DNA of 23,533 nucleotides from Thermoplasmatales archaeon (GCA_023128855.1 JAGMDE010000016.1:1-23533); one strand, 5' to 3'; positions 7,804 to 15,491 are shown, numbered from the stretch's first letter. Numbers and translations are program-made. The notes: generated by a model from the sequence alone, not told the origin.

Positions 7804-8721
7804 TTGGAATTAAAAAATAAAAAAATACCTCTTAAACTTCATATGGGTGAGATAAGAAACAGATACCACCTTAGTCCAGATTTTGTTAAAGTTGTTGCCA
7901 ATGAATTAAAAGCTCTTGGAGCAGATCCATTTCTTTTTGATACAACTGTGGTATATCCAAGTTTAAGAAGGACTAAAATAGGGTATAAAATAGTAGCCGC
8001 TCTCAATGGATTTTTAAAAATTGGATATAAAGTTGTAATTGGGGATACTGGAGAAGCTGTTACCATTGGAAATAAAAGTTTTATAGTTGCAAATGAGTTA
8101 CTAGAATCGACATATATTGTAGTCATTACTCATATAACAGGACATGAAATTACAGGTTTTGCAGGTTCCATAAAAAACTTAGGCATGGGCGGGGTAACTA
8201 AAAAAACAAAACGAAAGATGCATGTTGGTAGTATACCTGTGTATTTCAGAGATAAATGTACACTTTGTGGAGTATGTGCAGAGGCGTGCAATTTTCATGC
8301 TATTACTGTCAACAAATATAGTTGGAAAGTGGATATTATTCTATGCGAGGGTTGTGGTAAATGTGTAAAAATATGTCCAAACCACGCTTTAACAGTTAAA
8401 GATAATGAATTACAGCGTTCTTTGGCTTTATCAACTAAGGCCATAGTAACAGGAAAAAAAGTGCTTTATATTAATGTCCTAAAGAACATTACTCCAATTT
8501 GTGATTGTGGGCCATCCTTGAAATCGCCATTTTGTACAGATATTGGTTATTTAATTTCCGATGATCCTGTTGCTATTGATAAGGCATCTCTTGATATTAT
8601 TGATAAAAATAATGAAGACAATATTTTTGAAAAGATAACAAAGATTAATCCTATAGTACAGATTGAATATGGAGAAGAAATTAAATTAGGCAGCACTTCT
8701 TATGAGTTAATAGAGATATAG
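7804..8721 (+). CDS. DUF362-family iron-sulfur protein with two 4Fe-4S clusters
   Basis: The N-terminal DUF362 region (KLHMGE, the GADPFLFDTT stretch) is followed by two ferredoxin motifs: CTLCGVCAEAC (first Cys at residue 152 from this start) and CEGCGKCVKIC. Each has the CxxCxxCxxxC pattern that binds a 4Fe-4S cluster. It is a soluble redox protein of unknown substrate. TTG 7804 is the first usable start codon, but the frame stays open back to 7723, and codons from 7738 read like the missing family N-terminus, with AGGATGAGGATG before them. The true start may therefore be ATA at 7738 or a mutated ATG. The gene is followed 7 bases later by the nucleosidase-like gene, so the two form an operon. 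Confidence 0.85.
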   Translation: MELKNKKIPLKLHMGEIRNRYHLSPDFVKVVANELKALGADPFLFDTTVVYPSLRRTKIGYKIVAALNGFLKIGYKVVIGDTGEAVTIGNKSFIVANELLESTYIVVITHITGHEITGFAGSIKNLGMGGVTKKTKRKMHVGSIPVYFRDKCTLCGVCAEACNFHAITVNKYSWKVDIILCEGCGKCVKICPNHALTVKDNELQRSLALSTKAIVTGKKVLYINVLKNITPICDCGPSLKSPFCTDIGYLISDDPVAIDKASLDIIDKNNEDNIFEKITKINPIVQIEYGEEIKLGSTSYELIEI

Positions 8722-8728
8722 GTTAAAG

Positions 8729-9364
8729 ATGACTGAAATTGGGATGATTATAGCTCTAGAATGCGAAATTCCAAAAACCCTCAGAAGGTATAAATTCAGA
8801 GAGGAAAAGGAATTTAGGATATACCAGTTGAGAAAAAATCTAAAGATTATTCTGGATATTTCTGGATATGGAAAAAGAAATGCATCAGAAAAAACAGAGA
8901 GGTTATTAGACAATTTTGATGTCGATTATATAATAAATTTAGGTTACTCTGGTGCATCTTACCCAGGAGCAAAAATTGGCGATATAGTTATTGCTAGTAA
9001 AGCCAAATATTTAAAAAACATGATCGAACTCGATGCCGAATTAATTAAAGCAGCTGCGTCAAAATTAACTTCCGGTAATAACACATATCAAGTAGGCACC
9101 ATTCAAGTTTTTGATCGTTTTATATTTTCTAAGAAAGGTATTAGTAAGGATGTTCTTGCAGTTGATATGGAGTCTTTCTTTGTAGCACATCTAGCGTTAC
9201 AAAAGGGAGTTAAAACATTGATTGTAAGATCAATATCTGATATTTTGTCAGGAAAGGAGCCATCATGCTTTCACAATCTTATTGTAAGATATAAGCTGCT
9301 AAAAGGATTTAAAAAAGCATCACAGGCATTAGATGATTTTTTCAAAGTTTTTTTTCAGTTATAA
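8729..9364 (+). CDS. Nucleoside phosphorylase / MTA-SAH nucleosidase family protein
   Basis: 211 residues, a little shorter than typical family members. The N-terminal strand MTEIGMIIAL is followed by the glycine-rich INLGYSGA. The active-site stretch VDMESFFVAHLA carries the Glu that grips the ribose in this family, and RSISD carries the Asp that acts on the base. The expected reaction is cleavage of the N-glycosidic bond of a purine nucleoside, or of a related compound such as methylthioadenosine. The exact substrate cannot be read from the sequence. GGTTAAAG just before the ATG is a weak ribosome site. It follows the DUF362 gene with a 7-base gap and is convergent with cysteine synthase. 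Confidence 0.8.
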   Translation: MTEIGMIIALECEIPKTLRRYKFREEKEFRIYQLRKNLKIILDISGYGKRNASEKTERLLDNFDVDYIINLGYSGASYPGAKIGDIVIASKAKYLKNMIELDAELIKAAASKLTSGNNTYQVGTIQVFDRFIFSKKGISKDVLAVDMESFFVAHLALQKGVKTLIVRSISDILSGKEPSCFHNLIVRYKLLKGFKKASQALDDFFKVFFQL

Positions 9365-9407
9365 TTAAAATTTACACAAAATCATTTCCGATCCTTTACA
9401 TTATTTT

Positions 9408-10319
9408 TTAAGGGTTAAATAAGTCAGTACTAAGGTACCTATCACCGCGATCTGGAAAAATCACAACAATTACACCACTTTCAGCATTCTTTGCAGTTTC
9501 AATTGCTGCAAGCATTGCAGCGCCACTGCTCATACCAGCAAATATGCCTTCTTTTTTTACTAGTTTCCGTGTCATCTCAAAAGCATCATTTGTTTCAACC
9601 ATAACTTCTATATCAATCTGTGAAGGGTCATAAATTGATGGCACTATTGCTTCTTCCATATTTTTAAGACCTTGAATATAATGACCTTTAACTGGATGAG
9701 CACATACGATTTTCACATTTGGATTATATTCTTTAAGATATTTTCCAACACCCATAATTGTTCCAGATGTACCTATCGCTGAGACGAAATAATCAATTTT
9801 TCCACTTATTTGATCAAGGATTTCGCACGCAGTTGTTTCATAGTGAGCCATTTTGTTATAATGATTTGTAAATTGATCTGTGCAGAAATATTTATCAGGA
9901 TGTTTCTCTCGTAATTCTTTTACTTTCATTATTGCGCCATCTGTACCTTTTTCTGCAGGTGTTAAAAGAACTTTACCACCAAAACAAGTAATCATCTTAC
10001 GTCTTTCAATCGATACTGCCTCACTCATCACAATTTCAACATCATAGCCTTTAACAACTCCAATCATTGCAAGAGAAATACCAGTATTACCAGATGACGC
10101 TTCGATAATTGTTTTCTTTTTAGTAAGAGTCCCTTCTAATTCTGCTTGCTCAATCATTTTAAGAGCAATCCTGTCTTTGATACTGCCACTAGGATTATTG
10201 CCTTCAAGTTTGGCGTAAATAATAGTATGAGGATTAGGATTAAGATTGTTTATTCGAACCATTGGAGTATTTCCGATAAGGTCGATAATATTTTTTCCAA
10301 TATTCTTCATATTAATCAT
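9408..10319 (-). CDS. cysK: Cysteine synthase (O-acetylserine sulfhydrylase family, PLP-dependent)
   Basis: 303 residues, the normal length of the family. The PLP-binding Lys is K48 in SGSIKDR. SSGNTG (residues 75-80) is the substrate loop, GTSGT in the middle holds the PLP phosphate, and the C-terminal FPDRGDRYLS is typical. The enzyme makes cysteine from an activated serine and sulfide; whether O-acetylserine or O-phosphoserine is the donor is not evident here. ATG 10319 is chosen because GAGGTGA at 10328-10334 lies 8 bases before it. An in-frame GTG at 10331 is part of that ribosome site and cannot be the start. The gene has its own promoter, with a TATA box at 10428-10439 and an inverted repeat over the expected transcription start. 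Confidence 0.93.
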   Translation of the reverse strand: MINMKNIGKNIIDLIGNTPMVRINNLNPNPHTIIYAKLEGNNPSGSIKDRIALKMIEQAELEGTLTKKKTIIEASSGNTGISLAMIGVVKGYDVEIVMSEAVSIERRKMITCFGGKVLLTPAEKGTDGAIMKVKELREKHPDKYFCTDQFTNHYNKMAHYETTACEILDQISGKIDYFVSAIGTSGTIMGVGKYLKEYNPNVKIVCAHPVKGHYIQGLKNMEEAIVPSIYDPSQIDIEVMVETNDAFEMTRKLVKKEGIFAGMSSGAAMLAAIETAKNAESGVIVVIFPDRGDRYLSTDLFNP

Positions 10320-10400
10320 ATCAAAAATCACCTCTTAAAACTTTTTAGGCGATGCACTAAGTCAACAACAGAAAAAACAGATCAGTAATTGATTTAGTAA

Positions 10401-10425
10401 CATCATACAAGAAAAACATATGATG
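10401..10425 (-). promoter_or_regulatory. Inverted repeat over the cysteine synthase transcription start (candidate operator)
   Basis: The arms CATCATA (10401-10407) and TATGATG (10419-10425) are perfect inverted 7-mers, 11 bases apart. They lie immediately downstream of the TATA box, so they would span roughly -18 to +6 of the predicted transcript. A dimeric repressor bound here would block initiation. The regulator is unknown; response to sulfur or cysteine is only a guess. Confidence 0.45.
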
Positions 10426-10427
10426 GA

Positions 10428-10439
10428 CCTATATAATAA
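10428..10439 (-). promoter_or_regulatory. TATA box of the cysteine synthase gene
   Basis: The minus strand reads TTATTATATAGG. Transcription would begin near 10407 and give a leader of nearly 90 bases before ATG 10319, long enough to include the good ribosome site. Confidence 0.45.
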
Positions 10440-10460
10440 CTTTTCCAAGATATTTTTTAT

Positions 10461-11099
10461 TCAAATAAAGTTTGTAATAATATTAAATATTCTCAACATT
10501 CTTGGATGTAACAGTTGGCAAAAATCAATGAATCTATTTTTTTTACTTAATACAGTTACAGAATCATATACTTCATCATAGTTGCCATTCAAATCCTTTA
10601 AACCATATACAGTTAACTCAACAGATTCTGTTCCATCTTTTATTGTCCATGCATTGAATGTCATTGTTTTTGACCAAGATGCATCTACAAGAAACCATGC
10701 CCAGCAGACATCAGTATTATTCGCACTCCATTCACCAATTGGAAAAATTGGTTTAGGTTCAGAGCTTCCAAAACCTAAAACTCCCCAATCATAGTTAAAC
10801 ATTGGACTATCATCAATGGATGGGAGTTTTATTCCAACTGCAACCGCTTTATATTCTCTATTTGTTTCTACAATAATTTTGAATTCTAATGTGCTTCCGG
10901 TAACTGCGGCGACTATTTCATCTTCCCAATTTCCTCCAGGTTTTCGTATTTTAAGGTCAGCTTCTAAATCATTTAATGAAAAAATTTCTGTTTCATTTTT
11001 TGGTTTTAAATTCCTTAATGATATACCGCTAGCGGGTAAAATTAAAACATTTATTAATAAAATAAGCCCAATACATCCAATGATTATTTTCCTATTCAT
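10461..11099 (-). CDS. Exported beta-rich protein of unknown function
   Basis: 212 residues. A signal peptide covers residues 1-25 (IIIGCIGLILLINVLILPASG). The body (~45-185) alternates short hydrophobic strands and turns like an Ig-like sandwich, with phrases such as GNWEDEIVAAVTGSTLEFKI and WFLVDASWSKTMTFNAW. The C-terminal ~23 residues (FIDFCQLL..., FNIITNFI) are hydrophobic but hold two basic residues, so anchoring is possible but not clear. I do not recognise the family. It has no SD site; a TATA box 25 bases before the ATG suggests a leaderless transcript. It is divergent from the C25 peptidase and could be part of the same exported set, though nothing direct shows this. Confidence 0.75.
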   Translation of the reverse strand: MNRKIIIGCIGLILLINVLILPASGISLRNLKPKNETEIFSLNDLEADLKIRKPGGNWEDEIVAAVTGSTLEFKIIVETNREYKAVAVGIKLPSIDDSPMFNYDWGVLGFGSSEPKPIFPIGEWSANNTDVCWAWFLVDASWSKTMTFNAWTIKDGTESVELTVYGLKDLNGNYDEVYDSVTVLSKKNRFIDFCQLLHPRMLRIFNIITNFI

Positions 11100-11120
11100 A
11101 ATTTGAATATATTAATCAAG

Positions 11121-11128
11121 TTATAAAA
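11121..11128 (-). promoter_or_regulatory. TATA box for a leaderless transcript of the exported beta-rich protein
   Basis: The minus strand reads TTTTATAA, centred 25 bases before ATG 11099, with no SD sequence between. This is the classic archaeal leaderless layout. Confidence 0.5.
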
Positions 11129-11190
11129 GTTGTGTTTTATGAATTATTTATATTTATTAAAAGGTAAAACAAAAAAGATATAAGAAAACC

Positions 11191-11200
11191 TTTAATATAG
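11191..11200 (+). promoter_or_regulatory. TATA box of the C25 peptidase gene
   Basis: TTTAATATAG is preceded by purine/C-rich sequence. Transcription near 11220 would leave a leader of about 27 bases that holds the GGGGGTG ribosome site at 11233-11239, 7 bases before ATG 11247. Confidence 0.5.
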
Positions 11201-11246
11201 CTATACCATTATTAAACAATCATATAAAAATTGGGGGTGTTAAATT

Positions 11247-13160
11247 ATGATCAAAAATTCTAAACAAAAAATTGTAGTGGGATTAATATTGTGTTTTATT
11301 TTATCAGTTTGTTATCCTGCAATGGGATTACAGACAGACACCATATCCAATAAAGAATTTTCATCTGTAAAAAACTCAAATATTTTATCTGCCTCAGAAC
11401 CTAATTATATAAATTTAGATTTTAGTTTTTCAGACCCTGTTATAACAGAGGATGATGAATATTCATATGTTTCAGTTGCAGAAGCTGATTTTAATCATAT
11501 AGCTGATGGTGAACCAGTTTTACCCGTAAAACTAGTTTTAGAAGAATTTATCTTTGGAACAGAGATAATTTCGGTTACTTATGAAATATCAACTCCTGTA
11601 ACAGTATCTCTATTAAAGAAAATTTCTTTTGGTAGAATTTCTCCTCGTGGAACAGATATGGATGAAGATATTTATGGTAGTTCTAATCTTTTTCCTGCTG
11701 ACTGGGTTACTTATCATACCGGTGGAGGATTATCAAGTGACAATCATAAGACATACCTTGCTGTAAGGATTTATCCAACTAGATATAAACCATTAAATGA
11801 TCAATTGCAATATATTACTCAAATTTCTCTTAACATTACATATGCAGAACCGGATCAACCACCAATTAACGAAAACTCAGATTACGATCTTCTTATATTA
11901 GCACCATCTGAATTTAAAGCCTCTCTTCAGCCTCTTGTTAACCATAAAAACGATAATGGAGTTACAACCGAGCTTGTTGAATTATCAGAGGTTTATAATC
12001 AGATGTCTTTAGAGGGTAGAGATAACGCAGAGAAGATCAAATACTATATAAAAGAGGCAATTGAGACTAAAGGTGTCCGTTATGTTCTTTTAGTAGGTGG
12101 TATGAAAGGTCAGGGTTTTTCCTGGCATTTACCTGTCAGATATAGCCATGTAGTCCCTCCTGATGAACAAGAATATGCTGAGCAATCTTTTATCAGTGAT
12201 TTATATTATGCAGATATTTATGATAGTGTGGGAGGTTTTTCCAGCTGGGATTCAAATGAAAATGATGTCTTTGGCGAATGGGATGACACAAACAAGGATG
12301 AAATGGATTTATATCCAGATGTATATTTGGGACGTCTTGCTTGTAGATATAATTTTGAAGTAATAACAATGGTAAATAAAATAATAAATTACGAGGATGA
12401 TGGAGTTAGCGATTCCTGGTTTAAAAATATGGTTCTTATAGCAGGTGATTCTTATAATGATTCTAAGGGTTTTATCGAGGGTGAGGAGATTTGTGAGCAA
12501 GCATTTGATTATATGCCTGGATTTAATGCCGTAAGATTATATGCGGCTGAGGATCAAGACATAGATAAAGACAGTGTAAAACAAGTCATAGACCCTGGCT
12601 GCGGATTTGCTTATTTCTGTGGACATGGTAACCCAGGAACATGGTCTACACATTTTCCTCCAAAAGCAGAAGGTTGGGTTACAGGCTTTGATGCTTTTGA
12701 TATGATTTATTTAAAAAATAAAGAGAAACTCCCAATAGTTGTTATAGGTGGATGTTGCAATAGTCAATTTGATGTAACAATATTAAACCTCTTCATAAAT
12801 TTACAAGAAGCAATACAAACATCAACTTGGATGCCAAGATGTTGGAGTTGGTGGTTAACCTGTAAAATAGGTGGTGGAGCAATTGCTACCATTGGTAGCA
12901 CTGGACTCGGAACACATGGGCGAGAAGATACAGATAACAACAATATTGCAGACTATTTGGAAGTTCTTGATGGCTGGTTAGAGCTACGATTTTTCCAACT
13001 TTATGGTATTGAAAATAAAAAGAATCTTGGAGAAAACCATGGTGTAACACTCACTGAATATTTGCATATATTTCTTGGCAGTAATGAAAAAATGGATGTG
13101 AAAATGGTACAAGAATGGATACTATTTGGAGATCCAAGCCTCCAAATAGGAGGTTATTGA
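11247..13160 (+). CDS. Exported gingipain-like cysteine peptidase (family C25)
   Basis: 637 residues. Signal peptide residues 1-27, then an N-terminal pro-region to about residue 205. The C25 catalytic domain starts at YDLLILAPSEF. Landmarks are VRYVLLVGG, the DLYYAD and YPDVYLGRL stretches, the catalytic His in CGHGNPGTW (H460), and the nucleophile in GGCCNSQFD (C503, aligning with the Cys of the ACVNGDF stretch of gingipain R). The protein ends with FGDPSLQIGGY just after the catalytic domain, with no Ig-like tail, sorting domain or membrane anchor, so it is probably released. Gingipains cut after Arg or Lys; the specificity here is not known. The start is set by GGGGGTG 7 bases upstream. 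Role inferred: extracellular protein breakdown, together with the M28-like protein. Confidence 0.9.
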   Translation: MIKNSKQKIVVGLILCFILSVCYPAMGLQTDTISNKEFSSVKNSNILSASEPNYINLDFSFSDPVITEDDEYSYVSVAEADFNHIADGEPVLPVKLVLEEFIFGTEIISVTYEISTPVTVSLLKKISFGRISPRGTDMDEDIYGSSNLFPADWVTYHTGGGLSSDNHKTYLAVRIYPTRYKPLNDQLQYITQISLNITYAEPDQPPINENSDYDLLILAPSEFKASLQPLVNHKNDNGVTTELVELSEVYNQMSLEGRDNAEKIKYYIKEAIETKGVRYVLLVGGMKGQGFSWHLPVRYSHVVPPDEQEYAEQSFISDLYYADIYDSVGGFSSWDSNENDVFGEWDDTNKDEMDLYPDVYLGRLACRYNFEVITMVNKIINYEDDGVSDSWFKNMVLIAGDSYNDSKGFIEGEEICEQAFDYMPGFNAVRLYAAEDQDIDKDSVKQVIDPGCGFAYFCGHGNPGTWSTHFPPKAEGWVTGFDAFDMIYLKNKEKLPIVVIGGCCNSQFDVTILNLFINLQEAIQTSTWMPRCWSWWLTCKIGGGAIATIGSTGLGTHGREDTDNNNIADYLEVLDGWLELRFFQLYGIENKKNLGENHGVTLTEYLHIFLGSNEKMDVKMVQEWILFGDPSLQIGGY

Positions 13161-13171
13161 GAATAACCCTA

Positions 13172-13372
13172 CTAATTCTGTAATATTTTCAAGTCTTTTG
13201 CTTTTAAACCATTTTTAGTATATTCTTTGATATATTGTACTTTATCTCCTTTTCTAAGAAAGATTGTCCAAAATGGGATTTCACTTTTATGGATAAAGAC
13301 GTCTTCACCGTCTTCACCTTTGATAAAGCCATATCCTTGTTTAATGTCATACCAAATAACTTTTCCGTTCAT
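13172..13372 (-). CDS. csp: Cold-shock-domain nucleic-acid-binding protein (CspA type)
   Basis: 66 residues, the usual length of a single cold-shock domain. It begins MNGKVIWYDIKQGYGFI, with RNP1 (KQGYGFI) and RNP2 (DVFIH) present and the C-terminal GLKAKDLKIL strand intact. It binds single-stranded RNA or DNA and is thought to act as a nucleic-acid chaperone. It differs from bacterial forms in a longer aromatic loop (PFWTIFLRKGD). AGGAG lies about 12 bases before the ATG, slightly far. It is convergent with the C25 gene, only 11 bases away, and follows a small zinc-ribbon gene on the same strand. Confidence 0.9.
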   Translation of the reverse strand: MNGKVIWYDIKQGYGFIKGEDGEDVFIHKSEIPFWTIFLRKGDKVQYIKEYTKNGLKAKDLKILQN

Positions 13373-13409
13373 AACTTTTCATTTCTCCTTTATAAAAAAA
13401 TTGTTTATT

Positions 13410-13431
13410 CTTTTTTAAAAAATAAAAAAAG
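13410..13431 (-). terminator. Possible T-rich terminator between the zinc-ribbon and cold-shock genes
   Basis: CTTTTTT and AAAAAAG arms surround a short A-rich spacer, and the region is packed with T runs on the transcribed strand. Oligo-T tracts end archaeal transcripts. It could equally be simple AT-rich spacer or contribute a TATA element for the cold-shock gene. Confidence 0.25.
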
Positions 13432-13478
13432 ATTTTTCGTAAAAATAACCTTATCTAAGTAAATCTTTCAATTTTTTA

Positions 13479-13646
13479 CTAAAATCTTTTTGGTTTATGA
13501 CTCTGATAACAGTCCCTACAATAGACAGGTCTAGTGCCATCTGGCTTGAATGGAACTTCTGTTTCCTTTCCACAATCTGCACAAGTTACTTTGTGCATTT
13601 CTCTAGGGCCTCTATCAAACCCTCTATTTCTATTTTCTCTATACAT
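13479..13646 (-). CDS. Small CxxC-x17-CxxC zinc-ribbon protein
   Basis: A 55-residue gene. The N-terminus is rich in Arg and Asn (MYRENRNRGFDRGPRE). The zinc ribbon follows: C22-A-D-C25, a spacer of exactly 17 residues, then C43-R-D-C46 in VYCRDCYQSHKP. This matches the CxxC-x17-CxxC domain found in small proteins of bacteria and archaea, whose function is not established; the basic tail would suit nucleic-acid binding. AAAGGGA lies about 8 bases before the ATG, and a TATA-like ATTTAAATA is at 13698-13706. The gene precedes the cold-shock gene on the same strand by 106 bases. Confidence 0.8.
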   Translation of the reverse strand: MYRENRNRGFDRGPREMHKVTCADCGKETEVPFKPDGTRPVYCRDCYQSHKPKRF

Positions 13647-13760
13647 ATATTATTTCCCTTTTTATGTTATGGTGGGCAACGATAATGTGGAGTTATTATT
13701 TAAATATTATCCATCTAGTAACTTTTAAAGGCAAAAAGAGCAAACTAAATATTATGTCAA

Positions 13761-14483
13761 ATGATTTGTTCTGTTGTGAATTTACTAGAAACTATCATAT
13801 TATTTGTTATGGCTTTTTTACCACCAATAATTTATGCTATTTGGATTAGAAACACAGAAAAATATAATAGAGAACGATGGTGGCCAATTATTTTTTGTTT
13901 CATATGGGGTGCAACCATTGCAGTTATTGCCGCAATAATCCTAGAATTAATTTTACATATCTCAATAGCTCCTTCAATTGAAGATCAAAATATTACTGAT
14001 CTTATTACGGTGATAATTATCGCACCTTTTGCTGAAGAGTTAACAAAACCTCTTGCTCTACGTTTTAAATTAGTTAAAAAGGAACTTGATGAACTTGAAG
14101 ATGGTCTGATTTATGGTGCTGTAGCTGGACTTGGTTTCTCAGCAACAGAGAATCTTCTTTATGGTTCAACCTTTATGACATATGGTCTTTTGTTTTTCTT
14201 TTTCCTAATTATGTTAAGAAGCTTTGGAGGTTGTTTACTACATGCTTCTGCGACAGCGTGGACTGGATATGGATACGGAAAAGCAATTATGAAACGCACT
14301 CCATTTATTCGTGTTATTCCTTATTTCCTACTGGCGATACTAGTTCATGCATTCTATAACTCGCTTCTTTCGTTTGAAACTATAGGGGTGATAATAGGTT
14401 TATTTGCAGCTTTAACATTTGCTGGTATCACAATAATTATAGTGAGAAAAAAGATTAAAACTCTTGACGAATCAAGTGGCTAA
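13761..14483 (+). CDS. PrsW-family intramembrane metalloprotease
   Basis: 240 residues, mostly hydrophobic, with about seven membrane segments. The family motifs are in order: FAEELTKPLALRF (EExxK-type), GFSATENLLYG in the middle, and HASATAWTGYGYG plus VHAFYNSL towards the end. PrsW proteins cut membrane-bound substrates within the bilayer; in Bacillus the target is an anti-sigma factor. Archaea have no such sigma system, so the substrate here is unknown. ATG 13761 has no SD; CTTTTAAAG at 13722-13730 is placed to give an almost leaderless transcript. The gene ends 43 bases before pfkA on the same strand. Confidence 0.85.
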   Translation: MICSVVNLLETIILFVMAFLPPIIYAIWIRNTEKYNRERWWPIIFCFIWGATIAVIAAIILELILHISIAPSIEDQNITDLITVIIIAPFAEELTKPLALRFKLVKKELDELEDGLIYGAVAGLGFSATENLLYGSTFMTYGLLFFFFLIMLRSFGGCLLHASATAWTGYGYGKAIMKRTPFIRVIPYFLLAILVHAFYNSLLSFETIGVIIGLFAALTFAGITIIIVRKKIKTLDESSG

Positions 14484-14514
14484 AACCTTTAAAAGAGTTT
14501 ATATTACCTGTTTG

Positions 14515-14521
14515 TGAGGAG
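14515..14521 (+). promoter_or_regulatory. Ribosome site that fixes the TTG start of pfkA
   Basis: TGAGGAG ends 5 bases before TTG 14527. No ATG or GTG in frame gives a complete protein, and the TTG codon is followed directly by the conserved first strand KKIAILT. Confidence 0.6.
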
Positions 14522-14526
14522 TAGGT

Positions 14527-15480
14527 TTGAAAAAGATAGCAATTTTAACTAGAGACTGTGCCGGAGTTAACGCAGCTATAAGATCTGTTGTAAGAACTGC
14601 TTCTAAGCATGGAATGGAAGTAGTTGGCATTATAAGAGGCTACGATGGTCTAATAGATGGAGAGCTAACTCCTTTGGATCACAGGTCTGTTTCTGGAATT
14701 ATCAATAAAGGAGGTACAATTCTTAAAACATCACGCTCAAAAAGATTTTATGAAGAATCTGGACAAGAACAAGCATCGAAAACTATACATGAAAATAACA
14801 TAGATGGTTTAATTGTAATTGGTGGTAATGGCTCTTTAACAGGCGCACATATCCTTGCGACTAAATATCATATTCCTGTAGTAGGTATTCCTGCTACTAT
14901 TGACAATGATGTAACTGGTGTGGATCTAGCTCTTGGTGCTGATACAGCAGTCAACGTTGCTCTTGACGCACTTGATAAAATAAGGGATACTGCAACAAGT
15001 CTTGAACGAATATTTATCGTAGAAGTGATGGGCCGCTGTTGTGGTTATATTGCTCTTAATGTGGCGTTAGCTGGTGGATGCGAGGAGGTTTTAGTCCCTG
15101 AAAAGGACTCTAATCTAGATGAGATGTGCAGAGAGATACAAGAAGGCAATGAAAAAGGGAAAGTAAGCTGGATAGTAATAGTTGCTGAGGGAAAAGCAAA
15201 AGGCTCGGATATTGCAGAAATTATTACAAATAAAACAGGTTTGGAAACACGCGTAGCAGTTTTAGGTCATATTCAAAGAGGCGGCAGGCCTACAGCTATA
15301 GACAGATTACTTGGTGCGCGTCTTGGAAACCATGCTGTAAACGTTTTAAAAGATGGGTTGACAGATCATTGTGTAGGTTTTAAGGATGGAAAATACTTTA
15401 CGGTACCACTTAGCGAATCAATTCAACCAAAGGAAATAGATGTCGATGGATACTATAGACTAATTAAAATCTTAACATAA
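14527..15480 (+). CDS. pfkA: 6-phosphofructokinase (PfkA family) with altered N-terminal phosphate loop
   Basis: 317 residues, the size of bacterial PfkA. It phosphorylates fructose 6-phosphate in glycolysis. Conserved parts are GGNGSLTGA (residues 99-107), PATIDND with catalytic D126 and D128, MGRCCGYIAL and LGHIQRGGRPTAIDRLL. Gly at position 102 fits ATP rather than pyrophosphate as donor. Three departures stand out: the first loop reads ILTRDCAGVNAA, about two residues shorter than the normal ILTxGGDxPGxNA; the Asp usually found in GGDGS is Asn101; and the usual PGT or PKT before IDND is PAT. The family call is secure, but donor choice is open. The start is TTG 14527 with a good ribosome site. 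It may be transcribed with the PrsW gene upstream. Confidence 0.9.
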   Translation: MKKIAILTRDCAGVNAAIRSVVRTASKHGMEVVGIIRGYDGLIDGELTPLDHRSVSGIINKGGTILKTSRSKRFYEESGQEQASKTIHENNIDGLIVIGGNGSLTGAHILATKYHIPVVGIPATIDNDVTGVDLALGADTAVNVALDALDKIRDTATSLERIFIVEVMGRCCGYIALNVALAGGCEEVLVPEKDSNLDEMCREIQEGNEKGKVSWIVIVAEGKAKGSDIAEIITNKTGLETRVAVLGHIQRGGRPTAIDRLLGARLGNHAVNVLKDGLTDHCVGFKDGKYFTVPLSESIQPKEIDVDGYYRLIKILT

Positions 15481-15491
15481 CCTTTTTTAAG

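Noticed and set aside
9365..9407. Strong terminator between the convergent nucleosidase and cysteine synthase genes
   Set aside because: Only mild T/A runs are present and no convincing stem or long oligo-T tract.
10320..10331. GTG 10331 as the start of cysteine synthase
   Set aside because: The GTG is part of the GAGGTGA ribosome site serving ATG 10319.
13497..13728. Plus-strand frames across the small zinc-ribbon gene
   Set aside because: They are mirror readings of the minus-strand gene at 13479-13646, which has paired CxxC motifs and a ribosome site.
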